This document shows positions 1 through 8,204 of a DNA stretch of 33,325 nucleotides, in pieces. The DNA lies in assembly GCA_017994935.1 (NCBI GenBank), contig JAGOJU010000039.1, positions 1-33,325 of the forward strand, written 5' to 3'. Origin of the DNA: Opitutaceae bacterium. Lineage in GTDB: Bacteria; Verrucomicrobiota; Verrucomicrobiia; Opitutales; Opitutaceae. The notes under the pieces were generated by a model. That model did not search any database and was not told where the DNA came from. It saw nothing but the letters and a program-made list of their open reading frames with translations. The position numbers and the translations under genes were made by a program. How positions within the stretch are numbered: position 1 is the stretch's first letter; the number at the start of each line of letters is the position of its first letter.

Positions 1-684
1 CCTGTATTGCCAGTTGATACGACCCTTGGTGAACTCCGTGGGGATGCCGGTTGGATCCCAATTCTTCTGTCCGGGTTGCACCGCCAGGGAAAGGACCGCC
101 GGAATCAGTCTTCCGGTCGCACGATCGAAGCCCCCGACGAGGATGATGTCACCCGTGCCGCCCTCTATGATCTGGAACTCCACCGAACGCATCCACGGCG
201 AGTCAAAATTCTTTCCCGCGTTTCCGGGTTCTCCCTGGCAATGGAGCAGGATGCCATTGTCGCGGGCGCGGTTCATGCGTGGCTTCCAGGTGACGAGCCC
301 CCAGCGGAATTCCACGATCAACCTGTAGTTTTTGAAACTCTGCCGGGTGAGCAGACCGCCAAAATGCTGGCCGCTGCTGCGGATTGCAGGGGCGCCGTCG
401 ATGTTGTCGACGACGGTGAAGACGCGATCCGGATCTGCGTGGCCCCCTGTGGAAGGCAGCCACACCACAAACGGCGACAGATCCCTGCCATTGAACAAGG
501 CAACCGCCCCGGTGGGGCTGATGGCCTTCTCCTGGGAGGCCGAACCCCATGCTGTCATGCCCGCGGAAAGGATGCCGAGAATGAGGCCGCAGCGGATCAC
601 CGCGCGCTGTACGTGTCCGATGCGGATCGCGGGCGCATGGCACGGTGAAGGACGATGGGGGCGGGGGGTGAGGGAATTCATCAT
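1..684 (-). CDS. Secreted 3-keto-disaccharide hydrolase / DUF1080 family protein (3' end beyond window)
   Basis: The gene runs off the left edge without a stop, leaving 228 N-terminal codons. The start is the first of two tandem ATGs, and the product begins with an export signal: a basic n-region (IRIGHVQRAVIR), the hydrophobic run CGLILGILSAGMTAW and a likely cleavage after GSA, near residue 50. The mature part opens with VALFNGRDLSPF, the usual start of PF06439 (3-keto-disaccharide hydrolase, formerly DUF1080). It continues with GGLLTRQSFKNYRLIVEFRW, DNGILLHCQG and SVEFQIIEGG, which match the family's jelly-roll strand pattern. Members are extracytoplasmic carbohydrate-active proteins; cleavage of 3-keto glycosides is the family function, and the actual substrate here is unknown. 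It is divergent from the cytochrome-type gene at 781 and shares its 96-bp promoter region, which contains the candidate operator. Confidence 0.85.
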   Translation of the reverse strand, partial: MMNSLTPRPHRPSPCHAPAIRIGHVQRAVIRCGLILGILSAGMTAWGSASQEKAISPTGAVALFNGRDLSPFVVWLPSTGGHADPDRVFTVVDNIDGAPAIRSSGQHFGGLLTRQSFKNYRLIVEFRWGLVTWKPRMNRARDNGILLHCQGEPGNAGKNFDSPWMRSVEFQIIEGGTGDIILVGGFDRATGRLIPAVLSLAVQPGQKNWDPTGIPTEFTKGRINWQYR

Positions 685-761
685 GGGAACGGGTATGGCC
701 GCCGGCAAAACACCGGCAAGATGACATCGGGAGTACTTTGACATTGCGTTTGGATCCCATG

Positions 762-797
762 TGGTCAAGTCTGATTATTAATGATCGGATATGATCG
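762..797. promoter_or_regulatory. Candidate operator, copy 1, in the divergent promoter
   Basis: Bases 762-786 match 5058-5082 at 21 of 25 positions, including TCTGAT, AATGATC and TGGTC blocks. The core is an imperfect inverted repeat GATTAT-TA-ATGATC (773-786), and a second ATGATCG follows ten bases after the first (781 and 791), so the half-sites lie on the same DNA face. It overlaps the start codon of the rightward gene and lies about 80 bases upstream of the leftward one. A perfect TTGACA lies at 738-743, but no convincing -10 box sits at the right distance. A DeoR- or GntR-type regulator encoded nearby is the likely binder (inference). Confidence 0.55.
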
Positions 798-3780
798 AAT
801 ACCCCGCTGGCGTATCGTTGGAAATCTGGTGCTTTGCATGGTGGGCATTGCTGTGTCCTCCGGCGGAGCACGTGCGGCACCAGGCAGGGCGGCCCCGTTT
901 CTCACCCCGGAAGAGGCCCTCTCCTCCTTCCAGCTTGAAGCGGGCCTGCGGATCGAACTGGTTGCCGCGGAGCCACTCGTGGTCGATCCGGTGGCGTTCG
1001 CCTTCGATGGCCCCGGGAGGCTGTACGTGGTGGAAAACCGGGGATACCCGGACCCGATGGAGGGAAAGCCGATCACCCATGAGGGGCGCGTGGCCCTGAT
1101 TGAGGACCGCGATGGCGACGGGAAATTTGACCGACGGACGGAATTTGCCACCGGTCTCGGGTATCCCAATGGCATCGTTTTGTGGCGCGGGGGCGTGTTT
1201 GTAACCTGCGCACCCGACATTCTGTACCTGAAGGATACGGATGGGGATGGAGTGGCAGACGTGCGTCGTGCAGTGCTGACCGGATTTGATGCTGTGCGAA
1301 CCGGGCAGCTCCGGGTCAGTTCCCCCACGTTTGGGCTCGACGGGAAAATCTACGTCGCATGCGGCCTGGCAGGCGGGAAGGTGACCTCGCCGCAACACCC
1401 TGAACGGCCGGCTGTCGCGTTTTCATCCAAGGACGGCCGCTTGGATCCCGATACGCTCGTTTACGAAGTCGTTGGAGGGCGTGGACAGTTTGGCCTCACG
1501 TTTGATGCGTACGGCCGACGATTCGTGAGTTCGAATCGTCACCCCGTGTTGCATGTTGTCCTCGCGCAACAGTATCTGCGGCGCAATCCAAACCTTGCGT
1601 TCTCCGATACGGACGAGGAGGTGTCCCGATCGATGGCCGAGGCAAGGGTTCATCCCATCAGCCGTGCGGCGGTAACCGCCGACTTCATCCCGAGCCTCAT
1701 GGCGACGCCGCACAGCGGCACGTTCACCTCGGCCTGCGGCGTGCTCATCTATGACGGCGACGCACTCACTCCGGCTCATCGAGGGAATGCGTTCATCTGT
1801 GAACCGGCGCAGAATCTTGTGCAGCGTCAGGTGCTTCGTCCGGAAGGGGCTTCATTTCGATCGGTACCTCCGGATGAAGGAAAGGAGTTTCTCGCATCGA
1901 CCGACGTTTGGTTCCGGCCGGTGTTTCTGGGCAACGGACCCGATGGGGCACTTTACGTTGCGGACATGTATCGCCGTGAAATTGACCACCCGGCGTATGT
2001 GCCGGAGGAGTCCCGTGCAAAGTTTGATTTCCGCAGCGGAAAAACTGCGGGCCGCATCTACCGGATTGTGCGGAATGATTTTCACGGCGTCAGGACGGGC
2101 GGAGTTGATCTCCGGCCTGAATCGGCCGAGGCGTTGGTGAGCCGTCTTGAATCGACGAATTCATGGTGGCGCGAGGAAGCATCGATGCGACTCTTGGAAC
2201 GGGGGAAGCAGGACGTGGTCCAGCCGCTTGAGGCCATCGCGGTCAAATTCGAAATGCCCGCCACCCGTGTACGTGCGCTGTGGGCCCTGCGCAATCTTCA
2301 CTCACTCCGAACTGCGGTCATTGCCGACAGTCTCAAGGATCGGGATGCTGCTGTGAGAGAACAGGCAGTCATTCTTGCAGGCGAGGTGACAAAGGGTAAC
2401 CCTGGCCTGCTGGACGGGGTGCTCGCAAAGGCTGGGGATCCAGATGCCCGCGTACGCTTCGAATGCGCGCTCGTGCTCGGTGATCAGTCCGACCCGCGCG
2501 CCACAGTTGCACTGGCATCGATCGCACTGCGCGATGGTGGTGATCGCTGGGCGCGCGCTGCGGTATTGAGTGGCATTGGGGATCGCATGGAGGCGTTTCT
2601 CGCTGCGATTGGCGGACTCCAGCACTCGGATTTGGCGGCCTACGCGGCGGTCATGAAGGACCTTGGGCAGATGTTCGGTACTGCGGCACCACTTGAGGCC
2701 TGTCGCACCTTTCTAGTCGGAATCCTGAAGGAGCGGGCACCCATCAGGGAACGGATGCCACCCATGCTTGGGTTGGGGGAGGGACTGCGCAGCAGACCCC
2801 GGTTTGGACGGAATCGCTCCGAAGGCGTGCTGCTAACGTTGCTGGGGAGAGATACCACGGATGCGACGGTGCTTTCCGATCTCCTTTCGGATGCCTCCAA
2901 CCTTGTCGCTTCCGAAAAGGCCCCCCTCGCGGAGCGGATGAATGCCGCGGCGTTGCTCGGCTACACGCGTTTTGAGCAGGCTGGCGCAGCACTTGGAGGA
3001 TTGCTTGACGCAAGGAATCCCCGCGAATTGCAACTCCAGGCTGTTCGGGCACTGGAAAATTTCGATGACCCCCGTGCAGGGGAGTTGCTGATTCGTTCTG
3101 AGAATTGGGAGCACTACACCCCGCAATTGCGGGAGGCGGTTATCGCCTCGCTGGTATCGCGGCGCGTGATGATTCCGGTGCTTTTTTCCGCGATAGCCCG
3201 CGGGACCATCAAGCCCGCGGAGATTGCTCCCGTGCAACGCGACCGTCTGTTGAAGGACAAGGACGACGCGATCCGGACGGGTGCTGAAAAGGCTTTCGGG
3301 GATTTGCAGGGGGGCGACCGCATGAAGGTTTACGAGCAGTACCGGAGTGTCCTTGAGCTTCCTTCCGATGCGCACCGGGGGGAGTTGGTGTTTACCCGCG
3401 TGTGCTCTGCCTGTCACACGTTTGATGGCGTTGGAGGACATGTCGGCCCCGATCTTTCCGGCAACCGGAATCAGCCTGCAGATGCTTTGCTGCTCCATAT
3501 CCTCGTGCCAAATTATGAGGTTTATCCGGGATATCAGGCGGTTTCAATCGCCACCCCGGACGGACGGATGCTTTCGGGACGGATCCTGACGGAAACGGAT
3601 GCGAGCCTGACACTTCGTACGGCATTTGGGACGGATGAGGTGGTGATGCGGAGCTCCATCCTGTCACTCAATGCCTCCAGCCTTTCACTTATGCCAGACG
3701 GTCTGGAGCAGTCCATGACCAGGGATGAACTCGCGGATTTGATCGCCTATCTCAAGAGTCCGCCGCCGGAGACCCGATGA
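781..3780 (+). CDS. Secreted PVC-type membrane-bound dehydrogenase-like protein with HEAT repeats and c-type haem domain
   Basis: This 999-residue protein has three parts. Residues 1-32 form a Sec signal (RIPRWR, then a hydrophobic core, then GGARA before AP). Residues about 40-430 look like the six-bladed propeller of the PVC membrane-bound dehydrogenase domain, with two DxDxDG calcium-type loops (DRDGDGKFD and DTDGDGVAD). Residues about 440-830 are alpha-helical HEAT-like repeats. The C-terminal domain carries one haem c attachment motif, CSACH, at residues 875-879, followed by GGHVGPDLSG and later LMPDGLEQSMTRDELADLIAYL, typical of the Pirellula/Verrucomicrobium haem-binding domain. Proteins of this architecture are thought to oxidise sugars or related compounds outside the cytoplasm; the substrate here is unknown. 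ATG 781 is chosen because it is the only start that keeps the basic n-region; no Shine-Dalgarno sequence is visible. Confidence 0.88.
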   Translation: MIGYDRIPRWRIVGNLVLCMVGIAVSSGGARAAPGRAAPFLTPEEALSSFQLEAGLRIELVAAEPLVVDPVAFAFDGPGRLYVVENRGYPDPMEGKPITHEGRVALIEDRDGDGKFDRRTEFATGLGYPNGIVLWRGGVFVTCAPDILYLKDTDGDGVADVRRAVLTGFDAVRTGQLRVSSPTFGLDGKIYVACGLAGGKVTSPQHPERPAVAFSSKDGRLDPDTLVYEVVGGRGQFGLTFDAYGRRFVSSNRHPVLHVVLAQQYLRRNPNLAFSDTDEEVSRSMAEARVHPISRAAVTADFIPSLMATPHSGTFTSACGVLIYDGDALTPAHRGNAFICEPAQNLVQRQVLRPEGASFRSVPPDEGKEFLASTDVWFRPVFLGNGPDGALYVADMYRREIDHPAYVPEESRAKFDFRSGKTAGRIYRIVRNDFHGVRTGGVDLRPESAEALVSRLESTNSWWREEASMRLLERGKQDVVQPLEAIAVKFEMPATRVRALWALRNLHSLRTAVIADSLKDRDAAVREQAVILAGEVTKGNPGLLDGVLAKAGDPDARVRFECALVLGDQSDPRATVALASIALRDGGDRWARAAVLSGIGDRMEAFLAAIGGLQHSDLAAYAAVMKDLGQMFGTAAPLEACRTFLVGILKERAPIRERMPPMLGLGEGLRSRPRFGRNRSEGVLLTLLGRDTTDATVLSDLLSDASNLVASEKAPLAERMNAAALLGYTRFEQAGAALGGLLDARNPRELQLQAVRALENFDDPRAGELLIRSENWEHYTPQLREAVIASLVSRRVMIPVLFSAIARGTIKPAEIAPVQRDRLLKDKDDAIRTGAEKAFGDLQGGDRMKVYEQYRSVLELPSDAHRGELVFTRVCSACHTFDGVGGHVGPDLSGNRNQPADALLLHILVPNYEVYPGYQAVSIATPDGRMLSGRILTETDASLTLRTAFGTDEVVMRSSILSLNASSLSLMPDGLEQSMTRDELADLIAYLKSPPPETR

Positions 3781-3796
3781 GGCCGATGGCCTCATC
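3776..3796 (+). terminator. Hairpin spanning the stop codon of the cytochrome-type gene
   Basis: GATGAGGCC-GAT-GGCCTCATC forms a perfect 9-bp stem with a 3-base loop, and the TGA stop lies inside the left arm. No T-run follows, so this is not a canonical intrinsic terminator. It may instead stabilise or pause the end of the message. Confidence 0.35.
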
Positions 3797-3908
3797 CGCT
3801 TGAAGGGGCTCAATCCACGCCCGTAATTTCGGGGCCTGACGATCGCCGGATGGAACCACGTCCGATTGACGGCCAGCCATAAAATCACTTTGTTCAGCTC
3901 ACAGATAT

Positions 3909-5042
3909 ATGGCTGACCCACTCAAGCTGAAAATCGATCGTCCGCGGGTAGTCTACCGGCAAATCGGTGAACAGATCCGCGCACTGATCATCAACGGGGA
4001 TCTGAAACCCGGAACCAAGCTTCCGTCATCGACAGAACTCGCTGTCAAATGGCAGACCCATCCGGCAACGATTCATGCCGCCCTTGCCCCCTTGGTGAAG
4101 GAGGGCCTGCTGACACGTCAGCCAAAGATCGGGACCTTTGTGAGCGAGCGCAGTGCCCGGCTTTCAACGGTCGGGATCTACTATGACTCGAACATCTGGC
4201 AGAACCAGGCAAATGCGTTCAAGCGAGCGGTGCACGTTGAACTCGCGCGGCTGCTCGAATCGCGCAACATCGCTGTCCGGGTCTGGTTTGATCCGCGAAA
4301 CGAAAAGCGGCGAGGCGAGGTGTGGGCGGACCTTGCGGCGTCTGCGGAGCGACGTGAAATCCAGGCGATCATTGCGACAGATGTACCCCGCGAAGTCGTG
4401 ACCTGGCTTCAGCCTCTGCCGGCGCTGTGTTCGTACTTCACCCGCGTTCCGGTGCCGAATCGCGTTCAGCTCGATTTTGACCAGTTCGCCGCGGCGTCGG
4501 TCTCCCTGCTCAGGAAGCAGGGCTGCAGGTCGGCCGGCATCATCTCGATCATCGAGCCCGAGCGGCGAAAGGCGGCCGCCGGCAGCGATTTCTATCACCG
4601 ATTTTCCGCACTCTGCAGGGCGCAGGGGATTGAAGTGCGCAATGAATGGTTCCGGATGGCCCATGGCTTTGTGCGCGATGAGTCGCAGGAGGAGTTTGGA
4701 TACAGAAAATTCAAGGAAATCTGGAGGCAGCCGCAGCGTCCGGATGGACTGGTCGTGTTTCCCGACACCAGTGTCACGGGCCTGGTCCTTTCTGTACTTG
4801 AGGAGCGCGTGGATGTGCCGCGCGATCTGAAGCTCGTGGTACACAAGCATGCGGAGATCAACTTTCTGTGCCCCCTGGAGGTTTCCTACCTCTACAGCAG
4901 CACGAAAGAAATCGCCGATGCCCTGTTCTTGCAGATCGAACGGCAATCCGGGGGCGAGCCCTGTTCGCCGATCATCATCCCATTCCGGAGTGGTCTTCGC
5001 GCCAGCCGGCCGGCTTCCCGCCTGAAACAGGTCGCAACCTGA
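3909..5042 (+). CDS. GntR-family transcriptional regulator with LacI/PBP-like ligand-binding domain
   Basis: The 377-residue product has an N-terminal winged helix of the GntR type (residues about 14-78): YRQIGEQIRALIINGDLKPG, LPSSTELAVKW, ATIHAALAPLVKEGLL and GTFV line up with the family's helix-turn-helix and wing. From about residue 86 (STVGIYYDS) to 360 it resembles a type-I periplasmic sugar-binding fold, with VQLDFDQFAAASVSLLRKQG, SAGIISI, RPDGLVVFPDTSVTGLV and VPRDLKLVVHKHAE in the order seen in LacI-type domains. Such hybrids sense sugars and control nearby catabolic genes. It lies between the exported protein gene and the DeoR regulator, and its stop is five bases before the second operator copy. 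Ligand and target sites are not known; it could be the binder of the shared operator. Confidence 0.85.
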   Translation: MADPLKLKIDRPRVVYRQIGEQIRALIINGDLKPGTKLPSSTELAVKWQTHPATIHAALAPLVKEGLLTRQPKIGTFVSERSARLSTVGIYYDSNIWQNQANAFKRAVHVELARLLESRNIAVRVWFDPRNEKRRGEVWADLAASAERREIQAIIATDVPREVVTWLQPLPALCSYFTRVPVPNRVQLDFDQFAAASVSLLRKQGCRSAGIISIIEPERRKAAAGSDFYHRFSALCRAQGIEVRNEWFRMAHGFVRDESQEEFGYRKFKEIWRQPQRPDGLVVFPDTSVTGLVLSVLEERVDVPRDLKLVVHKHAEINFLCPLEVSYLYSSTKEIADALFLQIERQSGGEPCSPIIIPFRSGLRASRPASRLKQVAT

Positions 5043-5047
5043 CCGTT

Positions 5048-5082
5048 TGATCATATCTGGTCGATTCTGATCATAAATGATC
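5048..5082. promoter_or_regulatory. Candidate operator, copy 2, upstream of the DeoR-type gene
   Basis: Two TGATCAT elements start 20 bases apart (5048 and 5068), about two helical turns. The second opens a perfect inverted repeat GATCAT-AA-ATGATC (5069-5082). Bases 5058-5082 match 762-786 at 21 of 25 positions. The site fills the space between the GntR stop and the DeoR start, 42 bases before the DeoR ATG. This position suits autoregulation by the DeoR protein, as is common in that family (inference). Confidence 0.6.
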
Positions 5083-5124
5083 TTTTGGCTTGCGTGATTC
5101 CTTTGGTCGAATCTCTATTGGCGC

Positions 5125-5892
5125 ATGTTTGTACAGGAGCGCCTTGGCGCTATTGAGGCGCTGCTTCAGCAAAGACACCGGCTCACCGTGGGCGAGCTGG
5201 CGCAGCATTTTGACGCCTCCGAAATCACGATCCGCAGGGACCTGCGCCTGCTGGAGGATGCTGGGAAAATTGTCCGGGCGCACGGAGGAGCACTCAGGAT
5301 CAATTATCAGAGGCCCGAACCCGGCTTCGAGCACAAGGCGGTTGATGCGGTTGAGGCGAAGGCCGCCATTGCCCGCACCGCCGCCGAGGAACTCCCTGTA
5401 CGGGGCCACCTATTCGTGGATTCAGGCACTACCTGCCTCGAGATCGGGCGCCGTCTCATTGAGCGAGACGAACTCACGATCGTGACCAACTCGATCCCGC
5501 TGCTTGCGCTCGCCGGGGAGGCGAAGGCCCGGGTGGTTGGCATTGGCGGGGAGGTACGTCCGGTCAGTCTTGCCCTGGTGGGCGGAGTTGCCCTGGACTG
5601 GCTGAAGGCCTTTCATTTTGACGCTGCGGTGGTCGGCGCCTCCGGTCTCGATGGGGAGGATGGCGCCTTCACGACGGAATTGTCGGAGGCTTCGGTGAAG
5701 CAGATGGCATGCGCCCGCGCGAAGCTTCGTTTCCTCGTTGCCCACGCGTCCAAATGGAACCAGTCGGCTGCCGTGCTGATCGCCCCCTGGGCCAGGTTTC
5801 ATCGCTTCGTCACGGATGCGCGGCCCCCAAAGACCGATGGGACGGAGCTTCGCAGGGCGGGCGTCGTTATTCGAGTCGCCGGAAGCCGGTGA
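5125..5892 (+). CDS. DeoR/GlpR-family transcriptional repressor
   Basis: The product is 255 residues, the normal DeoR-family length. The N-terminal helix-turn-helix (residues about 3-58) reads ERLGAIEALLQQRHRLTVGE, then ASEITIRRDLRLLEDAGKIV and RAHGGA, which is the family signature almost unchanged. The C-terminal effector domain has the phosphosugar-isomerase-like pattern FVDSGTTCLEIGRRL, LTIVTNSIPLLALAG, GIGGEVRP and DAAVVGASGLDGEDGAFTTE. DeoR proteins usually bind sugar phosphates and repress sugar catabolic operons. The oxidoreductase and PfkB-type kinase downstream fit this: a phosphorylated sugar made by the kinase could be the inducer. The repeated GATCAT operator directly upstream suggests autoregulation and control of the secreted genes at 1-3780. 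Confidence 0.92.
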   Translation: MFVQERLGAIEALLQQRHRLTVGELAQHFDASEITIRRDLRLLEDAGKIVRAHGGALRINYQRPEPGFEHKAVDAVEAKAAIARTAAEELPVRGHLFVDSGTTCLEIGRRLIERDELTIVTNSIPLLALAGEAKARVVGIGGEVRPVSLALVGGVALDWLKAFHFDAAVVGASGLDGEDGAFTTELSEASVKQMACARAKLRFLVAHASKWNQSAAVLIAPWARFHRFVTDARPPKTDGTELRRAGVVIRVAGSR

Positions 5893-5967
5893 AAAGCGGG
5901 TGGCAATGAACGCTTTCGCGAGACAACCGCCGCAGGAATCCTCCTCAATCCATTTTCCATTCAAGAA

Positions 5968-7104
5968 ATGACATCAGAAATGACACCGGTACGAGTGGGC
6001 ATCATTGGCGGCGGGCTTATGGGACGGGAGGCCGCCTCCGCATTTGCCCGCTGGTTTGCCCTCGAGAACTTTCCTGTTCGCGCGGAACTCGCCGCCGTCT
6101 GCGATGTGCAGCCCGGATTGCTGGACTGGTTCAGGCAGGTTCCGACGGTGAGCCTGCTCACGGGGAAACATCACGAGTTGCTCGCGTCCAGTCAGGTCGA
6201 TGTCGTGTATGTCGCGGTGCCCCATCATCTGCACGAGGCCATCTATCTCGATGTCTTGCGTGCAGGGAAGGATCTGCTCGCCGAGAAGCCCTTTGGCATC
6301 GATCTTGCGGCCGCGCGCAGGATCCGGGATGAGGCCGCCCGCCTGGGCCGTTTCGTGCGAGTGTCGAGTGAGTTCCCATTCCTTCCAGGAGTGCAGCGTG
6401 TGCATCGGCTCGCTGCATCCGGAGCGCTCGGGCGGATCATCAGTGTACGAGCGGGCTTTCTTCATTCGAGCGATCTCGATCCGGACAAGCCGATCAACTG
6501 GAAGCGACAGTCGCAGTATTGCGGAGAAATAGGCGTCATGGGTGACCTCGGCCTTCATGTCGCCCACGTGCTGCTGCGCCTGGGGTGGAGTCCTGCGTCG
6601 CTCTACGCTCAGCTTCAAAAGATCCATGCGGTCCGTCCCGACGGCAAGGGAGGCACTGCCCCCTGTGATACCTGGGACAATGCCCTGCTGCATGGCAACG
6701 CGACCATCGGTGGTGAGGTTGTGCCTATGACTCTCGAGATGAAGCGGATGGCGCCGACGGAAACCAATACCTGGTACATTGAGATTATGGGGACCGATCG
6801 AGGTGCCCGCTATTCGACCAAGGAACCCAAGACGCTCTGGACCTACCGCAGGGACAAGGAGCAGTGGTGGGAAAAGACGGATCTGGGATTTGGCATGCCG
6901 TTCCGCACGATCACGGGTGGAATCTTCGAGCCGGGTTTCCCGGATGTGCTGATGCAGATGTGGGCGGCCTTTCTGGCGGAGCGCGCGAGCAGGCTCGAGG
7001 GCAGGTTCGGATGCGCGACTCCTGATGAGGCGGTGGCGTCCCATGAGTGGTGGGCGGCTGCGCTGCAGTCGCATCGGCAACAGAAGGTCGTTTCCCTCCG
7101 CTAG
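5968..7104 (+). CDS. Gfo/Idh/MocA-family NAD(P)-dependent oxidoreductase
   Basis: The 378-residue product begins with a Rossmann fold, GIIGGGLMG (residues 11-19), and an acidic strand end (AAVCDV) that suggests preference for NAD(H). VDVVYVAVPHHLHEAI and the family signature AEKPFG (residues 105-110, lysine 107) follow. The second domain has GDLGLHVAH (residues 192-200), supplying the Asp/His residues usual in the active site. Members oxidise or reduce sugars, inositols and amino-sugars, including 3-keto sugars; the substrate is not readable here. No signal peptide is visible, so it should be cytoplasmic. It lies 75 bases after the DeoR gene and two bases before the kinase, implying one operon. 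An alternative start four codons later (ATG 5980) cannot be excluded. Confidence 0.9.
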   Translation: MTSEMTPVRVGIIGGGLMGREAASAFARWFALENFPVRAELAAVCDVQPGLLDWFRQVPTVSLLTGKHHELLASSQVDVVYVAVPHHLHEAIYLDVLRAGKDLLAEKPFGIDLAAARRIRDEAARLGRFVRVSSEFPFLPGVQRVHRLAASGALGRIISVRAGFLHSSDLDPDKPINWKRQSQYCGEIGVMGDLGLHVAHVLLRLGWSPASLYAQLQKIHAVRPDGKGGTAPCDTWDNALLHGNATIGGEVVPMTLEMKRMAPTETNTWYIEIMGTDRGARYSTKEPKTLWTYRRDKEQWWEKTDLGFGMPFRTITGGIFEPGFPDVLMQMWAAFLAERASRLEGRFGCATPDEAVASHEWWAAALQSHRQQKVVSLR

Positions 7105-7106
7105 CC

Positions 7107-8120
7107 ATGCGAAACGGCCTGCTCGCTGCGGGAAACTGGATTGTTGATCACGTCAAGATCATCGATCGCTGGCCAGCCCAGGATACTCTCGCGTCAATTT
7201 GCAGCCAGTCTTCGGGCAATGGCGGTTCGCCTTACAACATCGTTGTCGACCTGGCGAATCTTGGCGCCGCCTTCCCCCTTGCCGGAGCCGGGTTGGTGGG
7301 TGACGACGACAACGGCCGGTCGATTCTCGCGGACTGCCGCGCGAGGGGCATTGAAGCGTCCCAGTTGCGCGTCACGGCTGAGGCTCCCACAAGTTACACC
7401 GATGTGATGACCGTGCGCGACACCGGGCGGCGGACGTTCTTCCATCAACGCGGAGCCAATGCGCACTTTGACATCGAACACGTGGATTTCTCGACGACGA
7501 ACGCCCGGCTCTTCCACCTTGGCTACCTTTTGCTACTGGATCGCCTGGATGCCGTCACCGACGGGATGTCGCGCGCCGGCCTGCTTCTCGAGCGTGCACA
7601 GGCTGCTGGACTGCGGACATCCATCGATTGTGTCAGCGAGGACAGTGGGCGGTTTCCGAGCATCGTCCTGCCGGCGCTTCCCTTTGTTGACGTGCTATTC
7701 GCGAATGATTTCGAAGCGGAGAAACTGACGGGCATCGTTCTTCGCGAGAATCACCGGATCCATGTGCAGGCGGTCGTCGAGGCGGCAAGGCGCCTGCTTG
7801 GAGCCGGAGTGCGTTCCTGGGTTGTGATTCACTTCCCTGAAGCAGTGCTGGCTTTGCACGTGGCGGGAGCCGTGCACTGGCAGCCAAGCGTGAGACTCGA
7901 GACTGTCGAGATCGCAGGGGCTGCCGGAGCCGGCGATGCGCTTGCGGCCGGCATCCTGTATGGCTTGCACGAGGCGTGGGACATGAGGGAATGCCTGCAC
8001 CTTGGGGTGTGTTCGGCTGCCGCGTCGCTGACTCACCCGACCTGCTCCGCAGGGGTGCAAAGCCTTGCCAAGTGCCTCGAATTCGCGAAAAGCCGCGGAT
8101 TCAATTCGCTGCCGACCTGA
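7107..8120 (+). CDS. PfkB-family carbohydrate kinase, variant anion-hole motif
   Basis: The 337-residue product carries the PfkB (ribokinase-like) pattern: an N-terminal GGSPYNIVVDLANLG near residue 39 (the GG-NxA region), AGLVGDDDNGRSIL, FHLGYLLLLD and a C-terminal GAGDALAAG. The usual DTxGAGD is altered to GAAGAGD (residues 271-277): the catalytic aspartate (277) is kept but the first aspartate is glycine. It probably phosphorylates a sugar or sugar acid with ATP. ATG 7107, two bases after the oxidoreductase stop, is preferred over starts inside the previous gene because homology begins immediately (LLAAGNWIVD). As part of the DeoR operon it may supply the sugar phosphate that relieves repression. 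Confidence 0.85.
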   Translation: MRNGLLAAGNWIVDHVKIIDRWPAQDTLASICSQSSGNGGSPYNIVVDLANLGAAFPLAGAGLVGDDDNGRSILADCRARGIEASQLRVTAEAPTSYTDVMTVRDTGRRTFFHQRGANAHFDIEHVDFSTTNARLFHLGYLLLLDRLDAVTDGMSRAGLLLERAQAAGLRTSIDCVSEDSGRFPSIVLPALPFVDVLFANDFEAEKLTGIVLRENHRIHVQAVVEAARRLLGAGVRSWVVIHFPEAVLALHVAGAVHWQPSVRLETVEIAGAAGAGDALAAGILYGLHEAWDMRECLHLGVCSAAASLTHPTCSAGVQSLAKCLEFAKSRGFNSLPT

Positions 8121-8204
8121 TTGCGGTCCGGAGAAAGCTGGGCAGCTTTGCGTATTGTCCGGATCCAACGGGACAATCAAGAGATACACACGCAGGCAAA
8201 TTCC

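Noticed and set aside
738..743. Perfect TTGACA as a promoter -35 box for the gene at 781.
   Set aside because: No acceptable -10 box lies 16-18 bases downstream, so it is only mentioned and not called as a promoter.
5974..7080. A 368-codon open frame antisense to the Gfo/Idh/MocA gene.
   Set aside because: No domain is recognised and the sense strand holds a clear conserved enzyme.
8121..8204. Extension of the methyltransferase from an in-frame TTG.
   Set aside because: The added residues do not match the TPMT family, which starts close to the FW-RY motif; ATG 8205 fits better.
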